A stretch of 64,000 bases of DNA, taken from contig NZ_JAKZLF010000009.1 in the NCBI RefSeq assembly GCF_022808855.1, forward strand, positions 106,227 through 170,226. Reading direction: 5' to 3'. The notes beneath the pieces were generated by a model. The model made no database searches, was not told the DNA's origin, and was given only the letters and a program-made list of their open reading frames with translations. Position numbers and translations under genes: made by a program. Positions 21,199 to 28,429 of the stretch are shown here, piece after piece. Numbering within the stretch: the first letter of the stretch is position 1; each line of letters starts with the position of its first letter. The DNA comes from Anaeromyxobacter soli. GTDB taxonomy: Bacteria; Myxococcota; Myxococcia; Myxococcales; Anaeromyxobacteraceae.

Positions 21199-22859
21199 CT
21201 CCGGCGCGCCTCCTCCGGCGCGGCGGAGATGCGCAGCGCCGCCCCGGCGAGCTGCGGCGGGTACTCGTCGATCGCGACGAGGAAGGGCACCTCGTCCCCG
21301 GGCCGGATCTCGTCGGGCGCACGCCGGGCGGCGGCGCGGGACGCCCGGGCGAGCGCCTCCGGAGTGGCCGCGCGCCAGAGATCCTCCGGGCCCGGGACCG
21401 CCCCCGCGAGCGCCTCCCCGCGCGCGATCACCGTCCCCTCGCGCACCACCTCCACCGCGACCCGGACCGAGCGGACCCGCGCCGGCGCGTGCGAGACGAT
21501 GGAGCCGCGGACGAACAGGATGGGGGCGGCGCGCTCCCTATCGTAGAGGCCGCTGCGGACGTCGGACGCGACGAACGGGCCCGCGGGCGTGCCGTGGCGG
21601 AGGGCGGCGGCGATGGCCGCCGGCCGGAACGCCGCGGCCTCGATGCGCCCGCCGCGCCACACGACGAGCATCGCGAGCGCGATGGCGAGCACGGCCACGA
21701 GCGCGACGGCGTTCACGGCGAGCGCGGTCAGCCGCGCGCCGCGCGCCGAGGAGCCTCGCCGCGCCGAGGCGGGCGGGGCCGTGAACGGCGCCGCGCGCAC
21801 CGGCGCGTGCGGCTCCGGCACCTCGGCGACGGGGATGAAGTCTAGCGTCGTGGGGACGTGCGCCGGGATCGGCAGGGGCGGCGGGCGGAGCGGGGCGCGC
21901 GGAGCGGGCGCAGGCGTCGGCTCCGTGGCGAGGGCGAGCGCGGCGGAGGCGTGGTGCGCGGGTGCGAAGGACGGCTCGGGGTGCGAGGAGAGCTCGGACA
22001 GCTCGAGGCCCGGCGCACCGAAGGCGAACGCGGGCTCGGAGTCGAGCGCGAGACCCGGCCCGCCGAACGCCGGCTCCGAGCCGCCGAACGCGCCGCGCGA
22101 GCGGTCGCGGCCGCCGCCGGACGCACGGAACGCCGCCGGCGTCTCGCGATCCTCGAGCGTCAGATCGGGCCCGGAGGGCGGGGCCGCCTCGCCGGCGGGC
22201 TCGGGCGGCGGCTCGGCGGGAGCCGGCGCGGCGCCGAGCAGGTCGGCGAGGTCCGTGAGCGGCAGCCCGCGCGCGCGGCCCGAGGACTCCGCGGGACCGT
22301 CCGCCACCTCCGCGAGCGCCGCGCTGCCGGTCGCGGCCCAGGGGTCGGCCCCGAAGGAGGAGGCCTCTTCCTCGGGCGCGCCGGCGGCGTCGCCGGCGCC
22401 GGCGGCGAACGGATCGTCGCTCGCCGTCGAGGAGGCGAACGGATCCGCCGCCTGGAAGGGATCGGCCTCGGTCGCGTGCGGCTCGCGCGCGGCGGGCGCC
22501 GGGATGGTCCACGCGAAGGGGTCGGCCTCCGGCCCGGCGGGCGCCGCGGGGGCGAACGGATCGAACGAAGGGGCAGCGAAGGTGTCCGGGCGAGCGAACG
22601 ACGGCTCCGGCGGCGGGGGGAACGCGAAGGGATCGCCGGACGCCGGTGCGGAGGAGCGCGCGGGCGGCTCGAGCTCGACGTCGAGCGCCGGCGCGCGCGG
22701 CGCCGGGGCGGGCACCGCGGCGGGCGGCGTCCCGCCGTGCTCACGCTGCACGGCGAAGACCGTCTTGCACTGCGAGCAGCGCACCTTGGCGCCGCGCGGG
22801 CCGATCTTCTCGTCCGCGACGCGGAACCTCGCTTGACAGCTGGTGCAGAGGACGATCAT
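21195..22859 (-). CDS. MJ0042-type zinc-ribbon protein with DUF3426-like C-terminus
   Basis: A 554-residue protein. Residues 1-35 form an MJ0042 zinc ribbon (IVLCTSCQARFRV ... VRCSQC) with Cys5, Cys8, Cys28 and Cys31. A long Pro/Ala/Asp-Pro-Phe-rich disordered stretch (about 40-360) follows, with many DPFA repeats. Then comes one membrane helix (LTALAVNAVALVAVLAIALAML, about 372-393) and a C-terminal domain of about 150 residues resembling DUF3426 (FVRGSIVSHAPARVRSVRV). The topology would put the zinc ribbon in the cytosol and DUF3426 outside. It is the first gene of a two-gene unit with the HEAT-like protein. In myxobacteria, similar zinc-ribbon proteins are common, but roles are mostly unknown. 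Confidence 0.78.
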   Translation of the reverse strand: MIVLCTSCQARFRVADEKIGPRGAKVRCSQCKTVFAVQREHGGTPPAAVPAPAPRAPALDVELEPPARSSAPASGDPFAFPPPPEPSFARPDTFAAPSFDPFAPAAPAGPEADPFAWTIPAPAAREPHATEADPFQAADPFASSTASDDPFAAGAGDAAGAPEEEASSFGADPWAATGSAALAEVADGPAESSGRARGLPLTDLADLLGAAPAPAEPPPEPAGEAAPPSGPDLTLEDRETPAAFRASGGGRDRSRGAFGGSEPAFGGPGLALDSEPAFAFGAPGLELSELSSHPEPSFAPAHHASAALALATEPTPAPAPRAPLRPPPLPIPAHVPTTLDFIPVAEVPEPHAPVRAAPFTAPPASARRGSSARGARLTALAVNAVALVAVLAIALAMLVVWRGGRIEAAAFRPAAIAAALRHGTPAGPFVASDVRSGLYDRERAAPILFVRGSIVSHAPARVRSVRVAVEVVREGTVIARGEALAGAVPGPEDLWRAATPEALARASRAAARRAPDEIRPGDEVPFLVAIDEYPPQLAGAALRISAAPEEARRR

Positions 22860-22900
22860 GCGGCCCCACTCGGGATCCGCAGATTACACCGCTGCGGCGC

Positions 22901-22929
22901 TTGACACAAAGCGTCCGCCCCAGAACAAT
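22901..22929 (+). promoter_or_regulatory. Strong sigma-70-like promoter for the PhaR-like gene
   Basis: TTGACA (perfect -35, 22901-22906), 17-nt spacer, AACAAT (-10, 22924-22929, 4 of 6). The start codon lies 40 nt downstream at 22969. The local sequence is AT-richer than its surroundings. Confidence 0.7.
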
Positions 22930-22968
22930 CCTTTGAGTTCGCGCACTTACTCACCTCGGACGGCCCCC

Positions 22969-23568
22969 ATGAACGAAGAACGCCCCGCAGCCAGCGAGCC
23001 CTCCGCGGGTGGGCGCGAGCCCAAGGTCATCAAGCGCTACACCAACCGTAAGCTCTACGACACGGTCGAGTCGCGCTACGTGACCCTCGACGAGATCGCC
23101 CAGATGATCAAGGCGGGCGCCGAGGTGAAGATCATCGACAACCGGACGAAGGAGGATCTCACGTCCGTCACGCTCGCGCAGATCATCTTCGAGGAGGAGA
23201 AGAAGACCTCGAAGATGAGCCTCGACACGCTGCGCGATCTGATCCGCCACGGCGGCGAGGTGGCGCAGCGGCTCGTCGAGGGGACGCAGGCCGAGCTGCG
23301 CGGCCGCGTCGAGGCGGTCCGCGCCGCCGCCGAGCAGCGGGTGCAGACCCTGCTCGTGAAGGGTCAGCAGACGAGCGATCGCGCCCGGGAGATGGTGCAG
23401 TCGTCGCAGGAGACGATGACCGCGTTCCAGAAGCGGGTCGACGAGCGGGTGCGCACCGCGGTCGAGCAGATGTCCACCGTCTCGGACGCGCGGAAGCAGC
23501 TCGACGACATCTCGCGGCGGATCGAGGCGCTCGAGAAGCGGCTCGACGACCTCGCCCCGAAGCCGTAG
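22969..23568 (+). CDS. phaR: PhaR-like polyhydroxyalkanoate regulator
   Basis: A 199-residue protein with the PHA-accumulation-regulator DNA-binding domain at about 20-80: VIKRYTNRKLYDTVESRYVT followed by LDEIAQMIKAGAEVKIID. The rest is a long predicted coiled coil (about 95-195) with few prolines. Family members bind both DNA and PHA granules and repress phasin genes, being released when granules form. The ATG at 22969 gives the expected short acidic N-tail. It is driven by a good sigma-70 promoter and converges with the parA-like gene, their stops being 4 nt apart. No PHA synthase is in the window, so whether this strain makes PHA is unknown. PhaR-type proteins also occur in non-PHA species. 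Confidence 0.85.
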   Translation: MNEERPAASEPSAGGREPKVIKRYTNRKLYDTVESRYVTLDEIAQMIKAGAEVKIIDNRTKEDLTSVTLAQIIFEEEKKTSKMSLDTLRDLIRHGGEVAQRLVEGTQAELRGRVEAVRAAAEQRVQTLLVKGQQTSDRAREMVQSSQETMTAFQKRVDERVRTAVEQMSTVSDARKQLDDISRRIEALEKRLDDLAPKP

Positions 23569-23571
23569 CGC

Positions 23572-24339
23572 TCAGGCCGCGGGCGCGCGCGCCAGGATCT
23601 CGTCGGCGATCGCGGCGAGGGCCCGCGCGCCCGACGAGCGCGGCGCGTACTCGAAGATCGTGCGCCCGTGGCTCTGGGCCTCGTCGATCTTGACGGACCA
23701 GCCGAGCACGTGGGCGGACAGCTCCGCCGGGAAGCGCGCGCGGAGCCGCGCGACGATCTCGTCCGCGAGCTGCGTCTTCCGGTAGAGCGTCGGGACGACC
23801 AGGGTGAGCGCGGGCGCCCTGCCGCGCGCCGCGCGCATCGCGTCGAGGCTCTGCACCATCTCCGCGCAGCCGTCGAGCGCCAGGTACGTGAGCGCGACCG
23901 GGATGACGATCTCGCTCGCCGCGACGAGCACGTTCTCGGTGACGAGCGACACCGAGGGCGGCGCGTCGATGAGCACCGCGTCGTAGCGGCCCGCCGGGAT
24001 CGCGTCGAGGCGCCGGGCGAGCCGCTCGGCCCGATCGGGCGACGACGCCACCGCGACCGGGAACGCGGCGAGCTCCTTGTTCGCGGGCAGGAGCTCGAGC
24101 CCCTGGATGGGCGTCCGGACGGCGATCGCGTCCATGGGCCGATCGCCCGCGAGGAGGTCGTGGATGGTGGGGGAGAGCCCGCGCACGTCGACGCCCAGCG
24201 ACTTGCCGGCGTGGCCCTGCGTGTCGAGGTCCGCGACCAGGACGCGCAGCCCGCGCGCGGCGAGGTGCGCCGCCACGTTCACGCAGAGCGTGGTCTTGCA
24301 GGTGCCGCCCTTCTCGTTGACGAAGGCGATCCGCCGCAT
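23572..24339 (-). CDS. ParA-family ATPase
   Basis: A 255-residue ParA/Soj-type ATPase with deviant Walker A EKGGTCKTT (about 9-17, signature Lys10 and catalytic-loop Lys), DLDTQGHAGKSLGV (Walker A'), and YDAVLIDAPPSVS (Walker B). Such ATPases dimerise on ATP, coat the nucleoid and move DNA or protein cargo. No parB gene or parS site is beside it, so chromosome partition is unlikely. Instead it lies 1 nt downstream of a 104-residue coiled-coil protein on the same strand, an arrangement seen for ParA-like cargo positioners with small adaptor partners. The PhaR-like gene next door suggests a granule as possible cargo (inference). Length normal for the short, orphan ParA group. Confidence 0.88.
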   Translation of the reverse strand: MRRIAFVNEKGGTCKTTLCVNVAAHLAARGLRVLVADLDTQGHAGKSLGVDVRGLSPTIHDLLAGDRPMDAIAVRTPIQGLELLPANKELAAFPVAVASSPDRAERLARRLDAIPAGRYDAVLIDAPPSVSLVTENVLVAASEIVIPVALTYLALDGCAEMVQSLDAMRAARGRAPALTLVVPTLYRKTQLADEIVARLRARFPAELSAHVLGWSVKIDEAQSHGRTIFEYAPRSSGARALAAIADEILARAPAA

Positions 24340-24340
24340 G

Positions 24341-24655
24341 CTACTCGCGGCCGTCGTCGTCCGCGCCGCGCTCCACCTTGGCGGCGAGGCCGTCGATCAT
24401 CGACTCGAGCTCGGACAGCTTCTGCTTGAGCGAGGCGACCTCGTCCTTGGAGGGCAGGTTCGCCGCGTGCAGCGCCTGGCGCACGCCCTTGTCGAAGGTC
24501 TCCTTGGCCTGCACCGCGGAGGAGAAGAGGGTCTGCAGCCCGGTGGTCACGCGCTCGCTCGCGAGGAGCTTGCCGACGAAACGCCCCATCCTTTCCTCGC
24601 TCGCCTCCAGGGCGCGCTTCAGCATGGGGTTCCTGAGCATCTCGTCGAACGGCAT
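24341..24655 (-). CDS. Small phasin-like coiled-coil protein, probable ParA partner
   Basis: A 104-residue helical protein starting MPFDEMLRNPMLKRALEASE. Residues about 15-75 are amphipathic helix (AVQAKETFDKGVRQALHAAN). Residues 72-98 (DEVASLKQKLSELESMIDGL) form a heptad-type coiled coil like the C-terminus of PhaF/PhaI-type phasins. The tail is acidic. Its stop codon is one base before the parA start, so the two are an operon. It could coat PHA granules, or act as an adaptor that stimulates the ParA ATPase, as small partners do in other ParA cargo systems. Neither is proven. The gene starts only 41 nt from the divergent ArsA-like gene. Confidence 0.7.
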   Translation of the reverse strand: MPFDEMLRNPMLKRALEASEERMGRFVGKLLASERVTTGLQTLFSSAVQAKETFDKGVRQALHAANLPSKDEVASLKQKLSELESMIDGLAAKVERGADDDGRE

Positions 24656-24662
24656 GTTGGAC

Positions 24663-24691
24663 TTGTCACCCTCCCCTCGCTAGCTTGTCAA
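24663..24691 (-). promoter_or_regulatory. Weak candidate promoter, possibly leaderless transcript
   Basis: On minus, TTGACA (24691-24686), 17-nt spacer, TGACAA (24668-24663) ends 8 nt before the ATG of the coiled-coil gene. The -35 is perfect but the -10 is poor, and the start would leave almost no leader. Confidence 0.25.
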
Positions 24692-24696
24692 GCCTC

Positions 24697-25638
24697 GTGC
24701 CCACCCCGACCCTTCTCGATCGGAGGCTCGTCGTGGTGACGGGCAAGGGCGGCGTGGGGAAGTCGACCGTGTCGGCCGCCCTCGCCGTGCTCGCCGCGCG
24801 CGCCGGGAAGCGCGTGCTCGTCTGCGAGGTGAACGCGCGCGAGCGCATCGCGCCGCTCCTCGGCGCGCCGCCGGCCGGGGCGCAGATCCGCGAGGCGCGC
24901 CCGGGCCTCTTCACCTTGAACGTCACCCCGCCCGACGCGATGCGCGAGTACGGGATAATGGTCCTCAAGTTCCGGACCATCTACGACGCCGTCTTCGAGA
25001 ACCGGCTGGTGCGGCACTTCCTCCGGGTGATCCCCTCGCTCGCCGAGCTGGTCATGCTCGGCAAGATCCTCTTCGAGGCGAAGTCCGAGGAGCGCGGCCG
25101 GCCGCGCTGGGACGTCGTCATCGTGGACGCGCCCGCGACGGGCCACGCGGTCCAGCTCCTGCGGGTGCCCTCGGCGCTCCTCGACACGGTGCCCGCGGGG
25201 CCGCTGCGCGGCGACGCGGAGTGGATGCAGGCCCTGCTGCTCGACCCGGCCCGGACGGCGCTCGCGATCGTCACGCTGCCCGAGGAGATGCCGGTGAACG
25301 AGGCGATCGACCTCGACGCCCAGGTGCGCAGCGAGCTCGGCGTCCCGCGCGCCGCCCTGTTCGTGAACGCGATGCCCGAGGCGCGCTTCACGCACGAGGA
25401 GGAGGCGCGCCTCGAGTCGCTCGCGGGTGAGCCGCCCCCCCTCGGGCCCGCCGCCGCCGCCGCCCGCCTGCAGGCGCTCCGCGCCGAGCAGGCGCAGCGC
25501 TACCTCGCGCGCGCGCGCGCCGCCCTCGACCTCCCCACCACGGTGCTCCCGCTGCTGCCCGTCGCGGAGTGGGGCGCGGCGGCCGTCGAGCGGATCGCCG
25601 ACGCGATCGCGGCCGCGCCGCCGGAGCCGGCGCCGTGA
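24697..25638 (+). CDS. ArsA/Get3-like ATPase, subunit 1 of a pair
   Basis: A 313-residue P-loop ATPase of the ArsA/GET3 family. The P-loop is VVTGKGGVGKSTVSAAL, with the signature lysine (GKGGVGKS), followed by Walker B VVIVDAPATGHAVQLLRVPS and a TLPEEMPVNEA segment. The start is taken as a GTG at 24697; a TTG at 24685 is possible. The gene overlaps the next ArsA-like gene by 4 nt (GTGA). Paired adjacent ArsA-like genes resemble the actinobacterial Rv3679/Rv3680 pair, which forms a heterodimeric Get3-like ATPase. No arsenite genes (arsB, arsR) are near, so arsenic export is unlikely. The client is unknown; handling of hydrophobic proteins or lipids is a guess. Confidence 0.85.
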   Translation: MPTPTLLDRRLVVVTGKGGVGKSTVSAALAVLAARAGKRVLVCEVNARERIAPLLGAPPAGAQIREARPGLFTLNVTPPDAMREYGIMVLKFRTIYDAVFENRLVRHFLRVIPSLAELVMLGKILFEAKSEERGRPRWDVVIVDAPATGHAVQLLRVPSALLDTVPAGPLRGDAEWMQALLLDPARTALAIVTLPEEMPVNEAIDLDAQVRSELGVPRAALFVNAMPEARFTHEEEARLESLAGEPPPLGPAAAAARLQALRAEQAQRYLARARAALDLPTTVLPLLPVAEWGAAAVERIADAIAAAPPEPAP

Positions 25639-26762
25639 CGCCCGTGCGCGACACGACGGCGGGCCGGCGCATCGTGGTGTGCGTGGGCTCGGGGGGCGTG
25701 GGGAAGACCACCGTCGCGGCGGCGATCGCGCTCGACCGCGCGCTCGCCGGCGGGCGCGTGCTCGTCTGCACCATCGATCCCGCGCGCCGCCTCGCGAACG
25801 CGCTCGGCCTCACGTCGCTCGGGAACGTCGAGTCGCGCGTCCCCGATCACAAGTTCGCGGAGGCGGGGCTCCGGGCGAAGGGCGAGCTCCACGCCATGAT
25901 GCTCGACGTGAAGCGCACGTGGGACGACCTCGTCGCGCGCCACGCGCCGGATCCCGCCCGCCGCGAGCGGATCCTGAAGAACCGGCTCTACCAGCAGATG
26001 TCCTCCGCGCTCGCCGGCTCGCAGGAGTACATGGCGATGGAGAAGCTGTACGAGCTCGCCACCGACCGCGACTACGACCTCATCGTCCTCGACACGCCGC
26101 CGACCGCCCACGCGCTCGACTTCCTCGACGCGCCGGATCGGATCCTCGACTTCCTCGGCAACGACGCGGCGCGCGTGCTGCTCGCGCCGGCGATCGGCGC
26201 CGGCAAGCTCGGGCTCCGGCTCGCGCAGCTCGGCGGCGGCTACGTCGCGAAGACGCTCGCGCGCTTCACCGGGCAGGCCGCGCTGTCCGACCTCGGCGAC
26301 TTCCTGCAGGGCTTCCAGGGCATGTACGAGGGTTTCAAGGACCGCGCCGGCGCCGTGCGGGCCCTGCTCTCGCGCCCGGAGGTCGGCTTCGTGCTCGTCA
26401 CCTCGCCGAGCCCGATCTCGATCGACGAGGCGATGGCGTTCCACGAGCGGCTCCACGCCGAGTCGATGCCGGTCGCCGGGCTGGTGGCGAACCGGGTCAC
26501 CCCGGATCTGTGGCCGGGCGCGGCGCCCCTGCCCTCCCCGGAGGACCTCGCGTCGCCGCTCGGCGAGCGCGGGGGAAACGACCGCGGGTTCGCGCGCCGC
26601 CTCGCGGAGACGCTCGCCGAGCACCAGATGCTCGCGGCGGCGGAGCGCCGGGCGCTCGAGCGGCTGTTCGAGGCGGTGTCGGCCCCGTACGCGGTGGTCC
26701 CGCGCCTGGAGAGCGACGTCCACGACCTGCGCGGTCTCGCCAGGCTCGCCGAGCGGCTCTGA
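25635..26762 (+). CDS. ArsA/Get3-like ATPase, subunit 2 of a pair
   Basis: A 375-residue ArsA/GET3-family ATPase starting at a GTG that overlaps the previous gene's stop. Its P-loop is VGSGGVGKTTVAAAI, with Ser replacing the signature lysine of the KGGxGKT motif. This is followed by VCTIDPARRLANALGL, a hallmark of the Rv3680-like subgroup, and Walker B YDLIVLDTPPTAHALDFLDAP. The loss of the signature lysine in one subunit and its presence in the partner argues for a heterodimer with unequal ATP sites. Full length. The stop codon is followed within 2 nt by the second copy of the hairpin repeat. Family certain, cellular role unknown. Confidence 0.87.
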   Translation: MTPVRDTTAGRRIVVCVGSGGVGKTTVAAAIALDRALAGGRVLVCTIDPARRLANALGLTSLGNVESRVPDHKFAEAGLRAKGELHAMMLDVKRTWDDLVARHAPDPARRERILKNRLYQQMSSALAGSQEYMAMEKLYELATDRDYDLIVLDTPPTAHALDFLDAPDRILDFLGNDAARVLLAPAIGAGKLGLRLAQLGGGYVAKTLARFTGQAALSDLGDFLQGFQGMYEGFKDRAGAVRALLSRPEVGFVLVTSPSPISIDEAMAFHERLHAESMPVAGLVANRVTPDLWPGAAPLPSPEDLASPLGERGGNDRGFARRLAETLAEHQMLAAAERRALERLFEAVSAPYAVVPRLESDVHDLRGLARLAERL

Positions 26763-26763
26763 A

Positions 26764-26869
26764 CGGGGACTGCGCCCCGCCCCGCCGACGGCTGACCGCC
26801 GTCGCCCGGGACCCCATCCCTGCTCGCCGGGTCCCGTGCGCCGCCGGGAGCGGCGTCCGTCCCGGCGGC
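26764..26869. repeat. Intergenic hairpin array, repeat copy B
   Basis: Two bases after the ArsA-like stop codon, a 75-nt core (26764-26838) closely matches 7111-7185. It has the same three stem-loops: CGGGG...CCCCG, GACGGC...GCCGTC, and CGGGACCC...GGGTCCCG. A 10-bp stem GCCGCCGGGA/TCCCGGCGGC (26840-26869) then replaces the further hairpins of copy A. Differences fall mostly in loops or are compensated in stems. No T-tract. The remaining 55 nt up to the YjbQ gene show nothing further. Confidence 0.75.
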
Positions 26870-26924
26870 CTCGCTCCGCTCGCGCGTTGTCGAATCCCGC
26901 GCGGCCGTTTAGCTTCCCGAGGCC

Positions 26925-27335
26925 ATGCTCCTCCCTCCGCTCGAGATCAAGACCCGCGCCTCGAACGAGCTCGTCGACGTCACCGCGGAGGTGCGGGCGG
27001 CGCTCCACCGGAGCGGAGTCGAGAGCGGGGTCCTCGTCGCGTTCGTCCCCCACACCACCGCAGGGATCACCATCCAGGAGAACGCGGATCCGGACGTGCG
27101 CACGGACCTCCTCCTCGCGCTCGCGAACGCCGTCCCCGAGCGCCCGCCCGGCGGCGCGTACCGGCACGCGGAGGGGAACAGCGACGCGCACGTGAAGGCG
27201 TCGCTGGTCGGCAGCTCCGCCACGATCGTCGTCGAGCGCGGGGAGCTCGTGCTCGGCACCTGGCAGGGCGTCTACCTGTGCGAGTTCGACGGGCCACGAA
27301 CGCGGAAGATGCTCCTCTCGGTCCTCGCGGGTTAG
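26925..27335 (+). CDS. YjbQ/UPF0047 family protein
   Basis: A 136-residue cytosolic protein of the YjbQ (UPF0047) family. Signatures are VAFVPHTTAGITIQENADPDV with the conserved His-Thr-Thr (quoted in overlap at about 42-62), AEGNSDAHVKASLVGSS with conserved Asn, Asp and His, and the C-terminal LGTWQGVYLCEFDGPR. Some members show thiamine-phosphate-synthase side activity in complementation, but the physiological role is unsettled. Length is typical (about 135-140). It is 13 nt upstream of a TPR lipoprotein gene on the same strand and probably cotranscribed. No thiamine genes are nearby. Confidence 0.88.
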   Translation: MLLPPLEIKTRASNELVDVTAEVRAALHRSGVESGVLVAFVPHTTAGITIQENADPDVRTDLLLALANAVPERPPGGAYRHAEGNSDAHVKASLVGSSATIVVERGELVLGTWQGVYLCEFDGPRTRKMLLSVLAG

Positions 27336-27347
27336 GCTCCTCCCACG

Positions 27348-28412
27348 ATGCGCCGCGCCCTCCTCGTCTCCGCCACGCTCCTCCTCGCCTGCGCCACCGC
27401 CCGCCGCCCGCCCGGAGACCCGGGCGTGACGTTCGCTCCCGAGGCCCCCGCCCGCACCGCCCTCGACGCGGAGCTCGCCGGCAAGAACGACGAGGAGCTC
27501 CTCGCGATCGGCAACGCCGCCGCTGGCGCAGCCAGCCCGGGCGACGACGCGCGCGCCGCCGCCGCCTTCGCGGCGCTCGCCGACCGGTACCCGCGCTCGC
27601 CGCACCTCGCGGAGGCGCTCCTCGGAGCGGGCGCCGCCTACGCGCGGCAGGCGGAGTGGCGGCTCGCGCTCGAGCGGTTCCGCGCGCTCGAGGCGCGCGG
27701 CGGACCCGAGGGGCTCGAGGGGGCATTCCGCGCGGCGGAGGCGCACTACCAGCTCGACGACCTCCCCGAGGCACGGGCCGCGCTCGAGCGGATCCTCGCG
27801 CGCCCGGAGCTGCCCGCGGCCGCGCGCGTCCGGGCCCTCGCCGAGCGCGGCGTCGTCGAGATGGACGGCGGCGAGCCGGCGCGGTCGGAGGCCACGCTGC
27901 GGGAGGCGCTCGCGGCGTATGCGGCGGCGAGCGCGACGGAGCGGCTCGCGCCGGCGGCCGCCGCCCAGGCCCGCTTCTACCTCGGCGAGCTCCGGCGCGC
28001 GGCGCTCCTCGCCGCCCCGCTCGATCCGACGCAGGGCGACGACGGCGCCCTCGCCGCCGAGCTCGAGCGCAAGTCGCAGCTGCTCCTGTCCGCCCAGGAG
28101 GAGTACCTCGCGGCCATCCGGCTCGGCGACGAGCGGTGGGCGGTGGCCGCGGGATACCGGGTCGGCGAGCTGTACGACGCGCTGCGCGAGCAGCTCCTCG
28201 AGGCGCCGCTTCCGCCCGGGCTCCACGACGAGCAGGCGGCGAGCTACCGCGCGGAGCTCCGCCGCGAGGTCCGCGTGCTCGCCGCCAAGGCGATGACCGC
28301 GTACGAGGAGACGCTCGCGCTCGCCCGCCGCGTGCGCGTCGAGGACGTGCGGTTCCTCTCGGACGCGGAGTCGTCGCTCGGGCGGCTGCGCGCCACGCTC
28401 GCCGCCGAGTAG
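27348..28412 (+). CDS. TPR-containing lipoprotein
   Basis: A 354-residue protein with an N-terminal lipoprotein signal (MRRALLVSATLLLACATA), the lipobox LLAC placing the lipidated Cys at residue 15. The mature part consists of helical repeats of the tetratricopeptide type, for example DDARAAAAFAALADRYPRSP, LAEALLGAGAAYARQAEW and LALERFRALEARGG (about 60-125), with further weaker repeats up to residue 350. Residue +2 after Cys is Ala, so outer-membrane sorting is expected by the usual rule. The function is unknown; such lipoproteins often scaffold envelope assemblies. The end is convergent with the acyl-CoA synthetase gene, 17 nt apart. Confidence 0.75.
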   Translation: MRRALLVSATLLLACATARRPPGDPGVTFAPEAPARTALDAELAGKNDEELLAIGNAAAGAASPGDDARAAAAFAALADRYPRSPHLAEALLGAGAAYARQAEWRLALERFRALEARGGPEGLEGAFRAAEAHYQLDDLPEARAALERILARPELPAAARVRALAERGVVEMDGGEPARSEATLREALAAYAAASATERLAPAAAAQARFYLGELRRAALLAAPLDPTQGDDGALAAELERKSQLLLSAQEEYLAAIRLGDERWAVAAGYRVGELYDALREQLLEAPLPPGLHDEQAASYRAELRREVRVLAAKAMTAYEETLALARRVRVEDVRFLSDAESSLGRLRATLAAE

Positions 28413-28429
28413 CGCGGCGCGCCCTCGCG

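Noticed and set aside
24697..26762. Arsenite efflux operon
   Set aside because: The two ArsA-like ATPases have no arsB, arsC or arsR near them and lack ArsA's Cys metal-site pattern by eye.
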